Part shown: positions 16,659-24,254 of the stretch, in pieces | Numbering within the stretch: position 1 is the first letter of the stretch | How the letters are laid out: each line of letters begins with the position of its first letter | NCBI RefSeq assembly: GCF_023555415.1 | Contig: NZ_JAKRYL010000025.1 | Location: forward strand, 1-60,228 | Origin: Halalkalibacter alkaliphilus | GTDB lineage: Bacteria; Bacillota; Bacilli; Bacillales; Bacillaceae_D | DNA: 60,228 nucleotides | Direction: 5' to 3' | Notes under the pieces: model-generated | Database searches by the model: none | What the model saw: the letters and a program-made list of their open reading frames with translations, nothing else | What the model was told of the DNA's origin: nothing | Made by a program: the position numbers and the translations under genes

Positions 16659-16760
16659 GGTGGATAACCTCCTGTTTATACAGAGGGTTATCCACCTTTT
16701 GCTTAATATACACAACAACCCGAGAGGATTATTGGTATTAATGTATAGATAGCCACATCT
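16659..16760. repeat. DnaA-box-like dispersed element, copy B
   Basis: GGTGGATAAC (16659), TTATACAGA, TTATCCACC (16688), ATATACACA (about 16707) and GATAGCCACA (16748). Same order and spacing as copy A. Confidence 0.75.
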
Positions 16761-16839
16761 AGGGTAGAGGATACTTGTTTGTAATTCCCTGGAATCCGTT
16801 TCTAAAATAGGGTAAGAGCGTGTTTAGATCATTAGTCCT

Positions 16840-16960
16840 CTAAACACGCTCCTTTTTATGATGATTTACTCTGTTTAAGCACGCGTAAATTTGTTCAATA
16901 TCTGTAAGTGTTAGTTCAAATAAGTGCTTGTCTTCACTTTTGTAGATTCCTACGTTAATA
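16840..16960 (-). pseudogene. 5'-truncated copy of the Fbp gene
   Basis: The last 40 codons of a Fur-regulated basic protein gene (VGIYKSEDKHLFELTLTDIE... to KKERV) are kept without stops. The start, ribosome site and first 18 codons are missing. They are replaced at 16961 by a GGTGACTGGCACC word (16966-16978) that resembles the GGTGCCTGGCACC palindrome at 43688. It is non-functional unless read from an outside start. Confidence 0.8.
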
Positions 16961-17118
16961 GGTAAGGTGACTGGCACCACCCGACGATTTACTGAAGTTT
17001 ATGTTTGTTTATTTAGAATTTGAATAAATTTAGCCCGTTGATCATATAAATTGATCGTTCCGAACAGACTTGTTTTTTTCTTGAATACCCAACATCCCAG
17101 TTAACGAACACACAACAA

Positions 17119-17139
17119 CCGCCCCTATAACTAGGGCGG
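17119..17139. terminator. Hairpin after the PIN gene
   Basis: CCGCCC / GGGCGG stem 16 bases beyond the stop of the minus-strand PIN gene. There is no strong T tract, so its terminator role is uncertain. Confidence 0.4.
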
Positions 17140-17154
17140 CTGTGTCCTAAAATA

Positions 17155-17721
17155 TTACTGTAAAATATAAGTTGGTACCTCAAGGTGTTGGGCAAAGGAT
17201 CTACTTTCTTGTTCAGTTGATAAGGTAACAAGATATAATTTTCTCCAGTCTTGATGAGTCTGTTCGATTTCGTGACTTGCCTTATAAAAGGAACAGATGA
17301 CTGCAGATTGAAAAGTTTGTTCAAATCCTAGATTGTTGATTTCTTCTTCTGTTACCCCAGGAACAATGGTGATGGTATAACCTCCCTCCATTGCTCTCTC
17401 TAGTCGATTTAATGCAAATGCAGCGATTTCTGCATACTCGTCATTTTGTTCAATGGAGCCTCTAAAAGCTCGGATCGTATGTTCACTCACAATGTATCGT
17501 GTGCTTCGGTTGGTAGAAAATTGACTCGTCGATAAAAAGTTGATTTCACTATGGCATAGGACATTTGTATCAAGTGCAATATAATGATCTCCATCGATAA
17601 TGTCCATCATAAACTTTTCCAAAGTCCCTTCCAGTTCAACTGGAAAGCCCCAACCTTTTTCCTTTGTTTCTTTATAAATTTGCTTCATCTCTTTCAGGTA
17701 ATTCATAAACCCCATAGTCAT
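17155..17721 (-). CDS. PIN-domain-like protein
   Basis: A 188-residue protein from ATG 17721 behind AGGAAGGA, 16 bases after the preceding gene. HYIALDTNVLCHSE (about 46-59) carries the first acidic residue and TNVL motif of PIN nucleases. PGVTEEEINNLG (about 119-130) gives the acidic helix, and KLYLVTLSTEQESRSFAQHLEVPTYIL at the end matches the final strand-helix-strand. PIN domains cut RNA using Mg ions held by three or four acidic residues; here the last site has E rather than D. It is not a typical VapC, being longer and having no antitoxin gene next to it. The partner gene is a DUF1294-PDZ membrane protein. Confidence 0.65.
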   Translation of the reverse strand: MTMGFMNYLKEMKQIYKETKEKGWGFPVELEGTLEKFMMDIIDGDHYIALDTNVLCHSEINFLSTSQFSTNRSTRYIVSEHTIRAFRGSIEQNDEYAEIAAFALNRLERAMEGGYTITIVPGVTEEEINNLGFEQTFQSAVICSFYKASHEIEQTHQDWRKLYLVTLSTEQESRSFAQHLEVPTYILQ

Positions 17722-17737
17722 GATCCGTCCTTCCTGA

Positions 17738-18988
17738 TTATTCTTCTTTCACAAGGCTGATATGGTTTTCGACTCGTACATAAATGTTTTGCACGCGTTC
17801 ATTTGGCGTATGACGTCCTACTAAAACTTGAAACACTAACTCATCGCCAATGGATCTCCCTTCATAAACCTCTATTAAGTGATTTATGTCGGTAATTTCC
17901 ATTTCACGTTGGTTTGTAATGTCTTTAACATACATAAATTCATTGCCAACATCGATACCAGCATTATAAAAGGGTTTGTTTAATTCAACTTCACACACCT
18001 TAGGAAATGGATCGTGTTGATAAAAAGATACCCCGAACATAGGAAAGTGCACTTTTTCATCCTCTTGTATCCCTAGATCGTCGTTCCCTAACCTAATGGA
18101 TCCTGTAGGAATGAGCCCATATTTTTCCGGATCGATTAATGCATCTGCAGGCAGAGGAAACGTTTGCTCTTGATCAGTTTCTGTTTGGAGGTTCTCAGAA
18201 CTTCTTATTTCTTCAGGCTTGCTGACTGGGAGTCCTTTATGAGACCGTTGTTTTTGTTTCTTTACTTCTTTTGCAAACTCTTTTGTGAATTCATTCGCAA
18301 ATCCTTTTACAAAATCTCTTGTAAACCCTATTGAGAAAGGCAAGGCTAATAGAACGATCGCTTTCCAAAAAGAATCCGAGTGTAACACCCCAATCACACA
18401 TGCGTATCCCATCCAGATATAAGCATATGTATGGACGAACCATAGCAAGAAGCGAATGATCGGAGACGATTTTGAGAGAATAAAGTGTGTAATAGATAGA
18501 CCAATGATGATAGCCGCAACTGTCAAAACGGATGACCAATACAGACTAAGATACATTTCCCCTCTAGTCATTAGAAAAGGATATAAGAGTAAAGAAAGGA
18601 TTCCTCCTTCTTCGGCCCGGTCAAATACCGATGATATGTAAGGGACGACTTCATCATGAAGAAGTCCTTGTAGAACGATGAAACATGCATATGTAAGTAA
18701 CGTAATCATAGGTATGCCAAAACGAAATGTACTCTTTAACGTCTTATGTCGAAGCAACTTCATCGCGAGTAACGCTCCAATTCCACCACCTATCCATGCT
18801 GTTAAGAACAATCTTCTTTCCGGAATTCGATATTGTTGGTGAATCGCTTTACTCTTATCGATTGCAAAAGTTGCAAAGGAAAAGACATTTGCCACTATAA
18901 GATAATAGAACGTTATATAAGCAATCTTTTCTGCCAACAATAGACCTTCACCTAACATTTTTTTACCCACTTCCTTTGGAGGATCCAT
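17738..18988 (-). CDS. DUF1294 membrane protein fused to a PDZ-like domain
   Basis: A 416-residue product. The first 75 residues contain the DUF1294 signature: a membrane helix, then FAIDKSKAIHQQYRIPERRLF and GGGIGALLAMKLLRHKTLKSTF. Four or five more hydrophobic segments follow up to about residue 225, then a basic amphipathic stretch with repeated FxKEF. Residues about 320-410 look like a PDZ domain (NKPFYNAGIDVGNEFMYVKD..., ending VLVGRHTPNERVQNIYV). DUF1294 proteins are normally about 90 residues, so the fusion is odd. The start at ATG 18988 has a weak site; ATG 18958 behind AAAGGAAGTGGG is an alternative. It forms an operon with the PIN gene. Confidence 0.7.
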   Translation of the reverse strand: MDPPKEVGKKMLGEGLLLAEKIAYITFYYLIVANVFSFATFAIDKSKAIHQQYRIPERRLFLTAWIGGGIGALLAMKLLRHKTLKSTFRFGIPMITLLTYACFIVLQGLLHDEVVPYISSVFDRAEEGGILSLLLYPFLMTRGEMYLSLYWSSVLTVAAIIIGLSITHFILSKSSPIIRFLLWFVHTYAYIWMGYACVIGVLHSDSFWKAIVLLALPFSIGFTRDFVKGFANEFTKEFAKEVKKQKQRSHKGLPVSKPEEIRSSENLQTETDQEQTFPLPADALIDPEKYGLIPTGSIRLGNDDLGIQEDEKVHFPMFGVSFYQHDPFPKVCEVELNKPFYNAGIDVGNEFMYVKDITNQREMEITDINHLIEVYEGRSIGDELVFQVLVGRHTPNERVQNIYVRVENHISLVKEE

Positions 18989-19260
18989 TACTTCCTACCT
19001 AAAAATTTGATTACCAAACTAGTAATATAGTATTTTATGTTAGCGTACATAGTCACAATTTTCAACAGATACCAACAAGTGGAACGACTCATTTCCCTCT
19101 CAAGAAGGGCTAACAGTCTCATCATTCTACTGAGAAAATAAACCTACTAGATTTCCATAATTTTCCTCGCATGTAATATTTATGTATGTTATACTTGTGT
19201 CGAATTTTTAACGTTAGGTATTTACAAGTTTTATATTTAGATAGTGAAGGAGAGAATACT

Positions 19261-20109
19261 TTGTACATATTAGACTGTTTTCAGCGCTTAACTAAGAAAC
19301 AAAATATCGGAATCTTCATTTACCTCATTCTGAACACGTTTCTGGTCATGGCCATCTTTGGTGACCCTATTCTCGGTTTATCCATGTATGTCATTTCATT
19401 GGTGCTTGCACTATCGCCTTTTGGTGAATGGATTTTACGCTTGCAACAAGGGTGTAAACCATTAGCAAGAAAGGAACATATTGAACGCTTAACCCCTTTG
19501 TTTGATGAGGTTTATCGCAAAGCGAGAGAGATTGATCCGTCCATTCCTGATGGGGTGAAATTGTTCATTAGTAATGATGCTGCTCCAAATGCATTTGCAA
19601 CAGGAAGGAAAACGATCTGTCTTACAAAAGGGCTGCTACAGTATGATGACGATGAGATTAAAGCCGTATTGGCTCATGAATTTGGACATCTATCAGCGAA
19701 GGATACTGACTTCATCCTTATTGTCACAGTCGGGAATATGATTGTTACTGCGCTTTTTGTTCTTTTTCGACTCTTTTTCTCATTTGTCGGAATCGTGGTA
19801 AGTATAGCCAACAATAGCTTAGGTACCTTAATCATGACCTTCTTAATGGATGTCGTTTTAGTTGCAATGATGTGGCTGTGGACGAAGTTTGGTACACTTC
19901 TGGTAATGCACTCTGTCCGAAAGAATGAGTATGAAGCTGATGCTTTCGCACACAAGTGTGGATATAATCAACCTTTAGTGAGAGTCCTTGACAGCTTTAA
20001 TGCACTAGATGGTCCAGCAACAAAAGGATTATGGGCAAACTTAGCTTCAAGCCATCCCGACCCAGATCAACGCATTGGGAAATTGCAAGATTTAAATGAA
20101 GTAGCTTAA
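19261..20109 (+). CDS. M48-family membrane metalloprotease (HtpX-like)
   Basis: I place the start at TTG 19261, six bases after AAGGAGAG (19247-19254); an ATG at 19186 upstream has no ribosome site. The 282-residue protein has two N-terminal membrane helices and two more after the catalytic motif. Zinc ligands are HEFGH (about 139-143) with the third ligand in NEYEADAFA (about 222-230). It ends with SSHPDPDQRIGKL, the conserved SxHP motif of M48 enzymes. Such proteases degrade damaged membrane proteins. It is slightly shorter than HtpX. No partner gene is adjacent, and the next 330 bases are a REP-like region. Confidence 0.85.
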   Translation: MYILDCFQRLTKKQNIGIFIYLILNTFLVMAIFGDPILGLSMYVISLVLALSPFGEWILRLQQGCKPLARKEHIERLTPLFDEVYRKAREIDPSIPDGVKLFISNDAAPNAFATGRKTICLTKGLLQYDDDEIKAVLAHEFGHLSAKDTDFILIVTVGNMIVTALFVLFRLFFSFVGIVVSIANNSLGTLIMTFLMDVVLVAMMWLWTKFGTLLVMHSVRKNEYEADAFAHKCGYNQPLVRVLDSFNALDGPATKGLWANLASSHPDPDQRIGKLQDLNEVA

Positions 20110-20260
20110 GGAAGCGAGGACGATTCTAACAGGGGACAATCGGAAGTTTTACGCGAAAGAAGGAACAACTAGCGGATTTTTGTCTGCTTGTTGTGCCTTT
20201 ATCTATCTATATATTTAGAAGTCGCGACCTCCAGTAAGTATCAGTGCCTGGTGGATTCAT

Positions 20261-20303
20261 GGGGACGGTTCTCCCGTTTCATTCCCTCGAAATGAAACGG
20301 GAG
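20261..20303. repeat. REP-like inverted repeat, left copy of a pair
   Basis: GGGGACGGTT then a perfect stem CTCCCGTTTCATT / AATGAAACGGGAG around CCCTCGA. The inverted partner is at 21011-21047. Together they bracket the Spo0E-like gene. The rest of the 20110-20445 gap holds a GTGCCTGGTGG word (20244-20254) and no gene. Confidence 0.8.
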
Positions 20304-20429
20304 AAATGTATTTCTTTGTCTTTTTATGATTTGTTTTGTCGAACCTCTTTTCATTTAATATGAATTATAAGATAATACTTTTGACTCATATCTATAGTCA
20401 CTATCGAAGAACCAGTTTAAAATATTTAC

Positions 20430-20448
20430 GAGGTGTACAAATGTAATG
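20430..20448 (+). promoter_or_regulatory. Ribosome site with overlapping start-stop-start
   Basis: GAGGTG (20430-20435) precedes ATGTAATG at 20441-20448: a start, a stop, and the real start overlapping by one base. It is the same arrangement as at 14963. Confidence 0.4.
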
Positions 20449-20637
20449 AAACATAATGAAAAATTAGAAATGGCTATAGAAAAGAAAAGAATAGAATTGA
20501 TTCGGATAGGGATGACAAAAGGACTTACTAATAGTGTTACAGTTAAATGCAGCCAAGAACTCGATGAATTACTTAATATCAGGAGAGGGCTATATATCAA
20601 TCAGAAGCGTATACACAAATTATCCGCCAGTATATAA
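20446..20637 (+). CDS. Spo0E-like aspartyl-phosphate phosphatase
   Basis: A 63-residue protein with the Spo0E family signature: a helical hairpin with EMAIEKKRIELIRIGMTKGL followed by SQELDELLNIRRG. SQELD carries the conserved S-x-x-x-D core of these phosphatases. Family members dephosphorylate Spo0A~P and so delay sporulation; the size matches the short YnzD/YisI-type members. It is monocistronic with its own strong terminator and lies between two inverted REP-like repeats. Confidence 0.85.
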   Translation: MKHNEKLEMAIEKKRIELIRIGMTKGLTNSVTVKCSQELDELLNIRRGLYINQKRIHKLSASI

Positions 20638-20684
20638 GACTCTTCATAAAAGCCCTATGTGAAAACAGTAAATGAGTAAAACAG

Positions 20685-20734
20685 AGGCCTAAGCAACAAA
20701 TCTTGTAAGCAGGATTTGTTGCTTAGGCCTTTTT
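20685..20734 (+). terminator. Terminator of the Spo0E-like gene
   Basis: Perfect 18-bp stem (20685-20702 with 20713-20730), 10-base loop and a TTTT tail. Confidence 0.9.
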
Positions 20735-20874
20735 AGCATATTCAGTGATGTTTTATTATACCGCATATTAAATATTAAGTTGGTACATGACACTACTTGA
20801 AAATGTCGAATGGCGGAGGGGAAAGAGTGGAAATTGGAGTCGCAGGTACATGTCCCTTGCCCCGCTGCCAAAAA

Positions 20875-20975
20875 GGTGGATAATCCTCGACTTATACAGA
20901 GGGTTATCCACCTTTTACGAGATATACACAGGGGGGAGAAAGGATTTTTGGTGCTAATATTTAGATATCCACATC
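20875..20975. repeat. DnaA-box-like dispersed element, copy C
   Basis: GGTGGATAAT (20875), TTATACAGA, TTATCCACC (20904), GATATACACA (20921) and GATATCCACA (20964). This is the cleanest copy of the five, immediately preceded by a REP-like half (ACATGTCCCTTGCCCCG, 20849-20865). Confidence 0.8.
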
Positions 20976-21010
20976 CTATCCCTACTCAAAAAAGGACGAG
21001 GAACCTATCC

Positions 21011-21047
21011 CTCATTCCCTCGAAATGAGACGGGAGAACCGTCCCCA
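21011..21047. repeat. REP-like inverted repeat, right copy of a pair
   Basis: CTCATTCCCTCGAAATGAG then ACGGGAGAACCGTCCCC. It is the reverse complement of the element at 20261 with few changes. Confidence 0.8.
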
Positions 21048-21141
21048 TGTTTCCCCAATATCTACCTAGTAATTTCCGCTGATTACTATAGTAAAATAGA
21101 ATAAGTGCAAATAATTATAGTAAAGGGAGTGGAAAGAAAAC

Positions 21142-21966
21142 ATGAGAATTTTGGGAATGATAGTAGTTTTGGTGCTCTCTTCTTCTATGCTAATGGCCTG
21201 CGGGACGAGTCCTGCAGGAAGTCAGGAAGAGGCGGCGTTAGAAAATAGTGAGGAGTTAGAAGTGGCACAGGGCGAGCTTTGGGATAGATTTGCTCAATTA
21301 AAAGCTATAGCGGAGGAAGGTCCCGCTTCTAGAGAAGTGTTTGTAGCTCTCAGTTCTGCCGTAAATATTTTAGCAGAGGCCATTCAATCAAATGCCCAAA
21401 TTACGATTAACGATTCCAATGAAATTCAAGAAGCATTTGAGCAGCTTGAGTCTGATTTATCGGGTCTTTCGAATCTAGAAATTATGGAAGCTCAACAAAA
21501 ATTACACTCTCCAAAAACGGTTTTTGTTGCTTCGCTATCGGAGTATTTAGAACAGTATCTGGCTCGTGCCGATCTTAAGGATGGCAGTGAGTCCATCTTT
21601 AATATATATTTCTCAAGTATGTCCAGAAACTCGGATGACCTAGAATCGGTAATCGAGAGTGCACAAGGAGCAGTGAATTCGTTAGAAAGGTTGGAAGACT
21701 ATCCAGTAAGCTCGATAAAGACAGTCATTAGTGAAAATAAAAGTACATTCACAGAGGAACAACTAGATTTATTGTTAAGTGCCATCGTCTTTATTGATAT
21801 GTCCGTTGATCTTCAAATTGAGATCATGGAGAGTTTTGTTCACGATACATTTGAGCATATCGACTTAACAGAAAAAATTGATGGTGCTTACTATCTTATG
21901 GCAAATGCCCACAGTGAACTTAAGGAATTGGAAAGGATTCTAGGAGTGGTAGACGATGAAGAATAA
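21142..21966 (+). CDS. Helical lipoprotein of unknown function
   Basis: A 274-residue product from ATG 21142, preceded by AAAGGGAGTGG. The signal peptide MRILGMIVVLVLSSSMLMAC ends in a lipobox with Cys 20. The mature part is acidic and almost all helical (ELWDRFAQLKAIAEEGPASREVFVALSSA ...), without cysteines or catalytic motifs. The stop overlaps the next start (ATG 21956), so the two genes are translationally coupled and probably act together at the membrane. I do not recognise the family. Confidence 0.7.
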   Translation: MRILGMIVVLVLSSSMLMACGTSPAGSQEEAALENSEELEVAQGELWDRFAQLKAIAEEGPASREVFVALSSAVNILAEAIQSNAQITINDSNEIQEAFEQLESDLSGLSNLEIMEAQQKLHSPKTVFVASLSEYLEQYLARADLKDGSESIFNIYFSSMSRNSDDLESVIESAQGAVNSLERLEDYPVSSIKTVISENKSTFTEEQLDLLLSAIVFIDMSVDLQIEIMESFVHDTFEHIDLTEKIDGAYYLMANAHSELKELERILGVVDDEE

Positions 21967-22252
21967 AATCGCGATTGCCATTAAGGTTATTGCTGTTTTA
22001 CAAATAATTGTCGGTTTCTTTGCGGGGTTAATTGCAGCAAATGTTGAAGTTTCGTACACGTATCTAACCGGTACTTATACTGAATTCAACTGGACGATCG
22101 CGATTATCTGGTGGCTCGCATCGATTATTACTAGTATATTTTTATTAGGTTTTGCTGAGATCGTTCATTTGCTTCAGAAGATTGCTGATAAGGTTGAATC
22201 AAACAACAAGCCGTTCATATCGTCTATAATTCATGAGGGAAAAACTGAGTGA
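21956..22252 (+). CDS. Small two-helix membrane protein
   Basis: A 98-residue product overlapping the lipoprotein gene by 11 bases. Two hydrophobic helices (about 5-28 and 44-66) flank a short external loop (NVEVSYTYLTGTYTEFNW). The C-terminal 30 residues are charged (LLQKIADKVESNNKPF). The layout recalls small Bacillus membrane proteins of unknown role. It is co-transcribed with the upstream lipoprotein and followed by a terminator. Confidence 0.7.
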   Translation: MKNKIAIAIKVIAVLQIIVGFFAGLIAANVEVSYTYLTGTYTEFNWTIAIIWWLASIITSIFLLGFAEIVHLLQKIADKVESNNKPFISSIIHEGKTE

Positions 22253-22265
22253 ACGGAATGATCTT

Positions 22266-22305
22266 CAGGGGTCAAGGGTACAGAACCTTGATCCCTGATT
22301 TTTTT
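22266..22305 (+). terminator. Terminator of the lipoprotein-membrane protein operon
   Basis: CAGGGGTCAAGG / CCTTGATCCCTG stem with an 8-base loop, followed by ATTTTTTT. Confidence 0.9.
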
Positions 22306-22542
22306 ATGGCATCTATCTACAGTCCAAATAAGAAAGTTTTTTTCTTTTAGTAAACTTGAATACCAAACTTTAATAGTTTTTTAGGTAAGATATCATCAAG
22401 GTTTAGAATGTCATCATTATTTAGCTCAATGAGGTTAAATTATGGGTTGTGTAGCTGTCACCACTCGGAGCGGTGTAATGATTGATTTTTCATACTAATT
22501 ACATATCATCTAAGAATCTTTTTTAAAATTAAAGGTTTTTGT

Positions 22543-22561
22543 TGTAATACAATGTATTACA
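22543..22561. promoter_or_regulatory. Perfect palindrome upstream of the RHH gene
   Basis: TGTAATACA-A-TGTATTACA, 50 bases before the start of the RHH-zinc protein. A related half site TTGTAATATA lies at about 22571-22580. Position and symmetry suggest an operator, perhaps for the RHH protein itself. The rest of 22306-22542 shows nothing clear. Confidence 0.6.
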
Positions 22562-22613
22562 GTGTATCATTTGTAATATAAATTAATAAAAAACAAACAT
22601 AGGAGTGTTTTTA

Positions 22614-22970
22614 ATGGGTGATAAAACAATAACGGTACGCTTTGACAAAGAAATGGTTACTAGAGTCAATCAGCTTGTTTCATTTTATTCCAATCCGATT
22701 GTTAGTTCTAAAAATAGTGATGTGATTCGTTATGCTGTAGAAAAGCTTCATGATGAAGTGAGTAAAGATGAACGCTTTAGAAAGAAGAATAACTTACCTG
22801 CGCCGACAACCATAAAAGTCAACTGCCCAACCTGTGATAATGTAACAAGTTACAAAATGATTGCAGATATTGGTGAAGGAGACATGTCTGTGTATGAATG
22901 TACAGTATGTGAAGACAATTGGACATATGGTGAATTAGTAAAATTCGATTCTTTTATTCAGGGTGAGTAA
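22614..22970 (+). CDS. Ribbon-helix-helix-like protein with zinc ribbon
   Basis: The start is ATG 22614, eight bases from AGGAG; a GTG three codons upstream would overlap it. The 118-residue protein opens with a CopG/Arc-type pattern: TITVRFDKEMVTRVNQLV as ribbon and first helix, then SSKNSDVIRYAVEKLHDEV as the second helix. A zinc ribbon follows (NCPTCDNVT ... CTVCEDNW) near residues 75-105. RHH proteins bind DNA as dimers and commonly repress their own gene, and the palindrome at 22543 fits this. The next gene, AbrB-like, starts two bases after the stop, so both are one operon. Confidence 0.7.
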   Translation: MGDKTITVRFDKEMVTRVNQLVSFYSNPIVSSKNSDVIRYAVEKLHDEVSKDERFRKKNNLPAPTTIKVNCPTCDNVTSYKMIADIGEGDMSVYECTVCEDNWTYGELVKFDSFIQGE

Positions 22971-22972
22971 GA

Positions 22973-23230
22973 ATGTCTAAAACAACAGGAGTAATCAGGG
23001 GATTTGATAAGTTAGGTAGGTTTGTTATACCTTCAGAAATGGTAAAAACTCTAGAGTTGGATAAAGATGACAAGCTGGAGATTTCTTGTGATGGAACAAC
23101 AATATATTTACGCAAATACCAGCCTTACTGTAATTTTTGTGGAGATGTAGGAGATGGTTTAACGGAAGTCATGCATAAAAGAATTTGCACCAACTGTATG
23201 AATGAGATTATAAGAACAACAGCTAATTAA
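22973..23230 (+). CDS. AbrB-family regulator with C-terminal zinc motif
   Basis: An 85-residue protein. Residues 5-50 are a SpoVT/AbrB swapped-hairpin domain: TGVIRGFDKLGRFVIPSEMVKTLEL then KLEISCDGTTIYLRKY. The tail has two CxxC pairs (CNFCGD ... CTNCM) that should bind zinc. Similar AbrB-zinc proteins are common in Bacillaceae and are probably transition-state regulators. It starts two bases after the RHH-zinc gene. Both proteins pair a DNA-binding N-terminus with a zinc ribbon, which is a suggestive combination. Confidence 0.85.
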   Translation: MSKTTGVIRGFDKLGRFVIPSEMVKTLELDKDDKLEISCDGTTIYLRKYQPYCNFCGDVGDGLTEVMHKRICTNCMNEIIRTTAN

Positions 23231-23368
23231 GGGTCAATGTTCCTGACCCTAATATACAGTGAGTTTGTGTATTCTGAGAAACTACATTAGTCGGCTTTAG
23301 TTCCATATTTGCTTAATAAAACCGGCAGCCCTTTTGCTGCTGAAATTGATACAAGGGGTGAATATATT

Positions 23369-24085
23369 TTGAGTTGGTTTGATGAAAATCAGTACGGACC
23401 ATTGTTAAGGTCTTACCAAGAGAAGAGCAGTGATAAATTTGAGGTAAAACACGGAGTTAATAATCACAGAGATCATAGTGGAATGTTATCTACTGACTTG
23501 TCAGAGAATGAAAGATTGGTAGATGAAGCAATTAGAATAATACTAGATCAGCTGCCAGGAAAAGAATTTAGTTATCCAAAGGGAATTCAAGTGAAATTTG
23601 TTTCTCAGATAAGTTCATACTGTAATACGAAACACTCTAAAATTGGAAAACGGATAAATGCTGTAGTAAGCCAAGGGGGGCAGGATAAAGAGTACCCTTG
23701 TTATTTTCAAATTGGCAACCTTGGAAATAGAGGAGAACCAAAAGCGGTGTATACTGATGCTACATCTCGTTTTTTATTTTTTATGGACGAGAGCACTACA
23801 TACACTCAATATGGATTTCACAAGTTTTTAAATGCAAAATATACGAAACTTGAGCGAGACTACCAATTATTAGGGCTGAAAAAGCAACTTAAAGAGAGTA
23901 TCTTATTCACATTAAAGGAATCGTTTAATTTTGATATTGTTAGTAACAAATATATCATATTACCAGAAGTAGAGCTGAATACATCTAGTACCCATGAGCA
24001 ACTGATCAAAATGGTTAGGGATTTGTTGATTATTGGTTTGGTTAAAGAGAGTTATCGTTCAAGGAATATTTTGCTTAGTTTGTAA
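23369..24085 (+). CDS. Hypothetical protein (238 residues)
   Basis: The frame is open from TTG 23309, but AAGGGGTG at 23353-23360 fits a TTG start at 23369 with eight-base spacing, so I use that. The product is soluble and mixed alpha/beta (DEAIRIILDQLPGKEF, GIQVKFVSQISSYC). The core VVSQGGQDKEYPCYFQIGNLG is followed by helical C-terminal regions. No signal peptide, membrane segment or known motif was found. It lies 139 bases beyond the RHH-AbrB pair and its link to them is unclear. Confidence 0.55.
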   Translation: MSWFDENQYGPLLRSYQEKSSDKFEVKHGVNNHRDHSGMLSTDLSENERLVDEAIRIILDQLPGKEFSYPKGIQVKFVSQISSYCNTKHSKIGKRINAVVSQGGQDKEYPCYFQIGNLGNRGEPKAVYTDATSRFLFFMDESTTYTQYGFHKFLNAKYTKLERDYQLLGLKKQLKESILFTLKESFNFDIVSNKYIILPEVELNTSSTHEQLIKMVRDLLIIGLVKESYRSRNILLSL

Positions 24086-24203
24086 TACGTGCATGTCACA
24101 AATCCTTTTTAGTAATAGTAAGCTTTCATATCTTTTTCACCAACATCGAAGCAGTTATCCCGTAGAAATATACTTTTTATAGAGCGAGGATTTTGAAAGT
24201 TTC

Positions 24204-24254
24204 TCTAAAAAACAAGCGGAAGCAAGAGATCCATCCCTGTGCTTCCGCTTGTTT
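24204..24254 (-). terminator. Terminator of the YaaW gene
   Basis: A 15-bp perfect stem (24210-24224 and 24240-24254). On the minus strand it is followed by TTTTTTAG and overlaps the YaaW stop codon. Confidence 0.88.

Larger units (their letters stand above)
16655..16960. repeat. 306-bp segment duplicated at 1867-2170, copy 2
   Basis: This copy matches 1867-2170 from the hairpin element to the word TACGTTAATA. There it is cut off and continues as GGTAAGGTGACTGGCACC, which contains a REP-like word. The breakpoint inside fbp is therefore exact. Confidence 0.88.
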
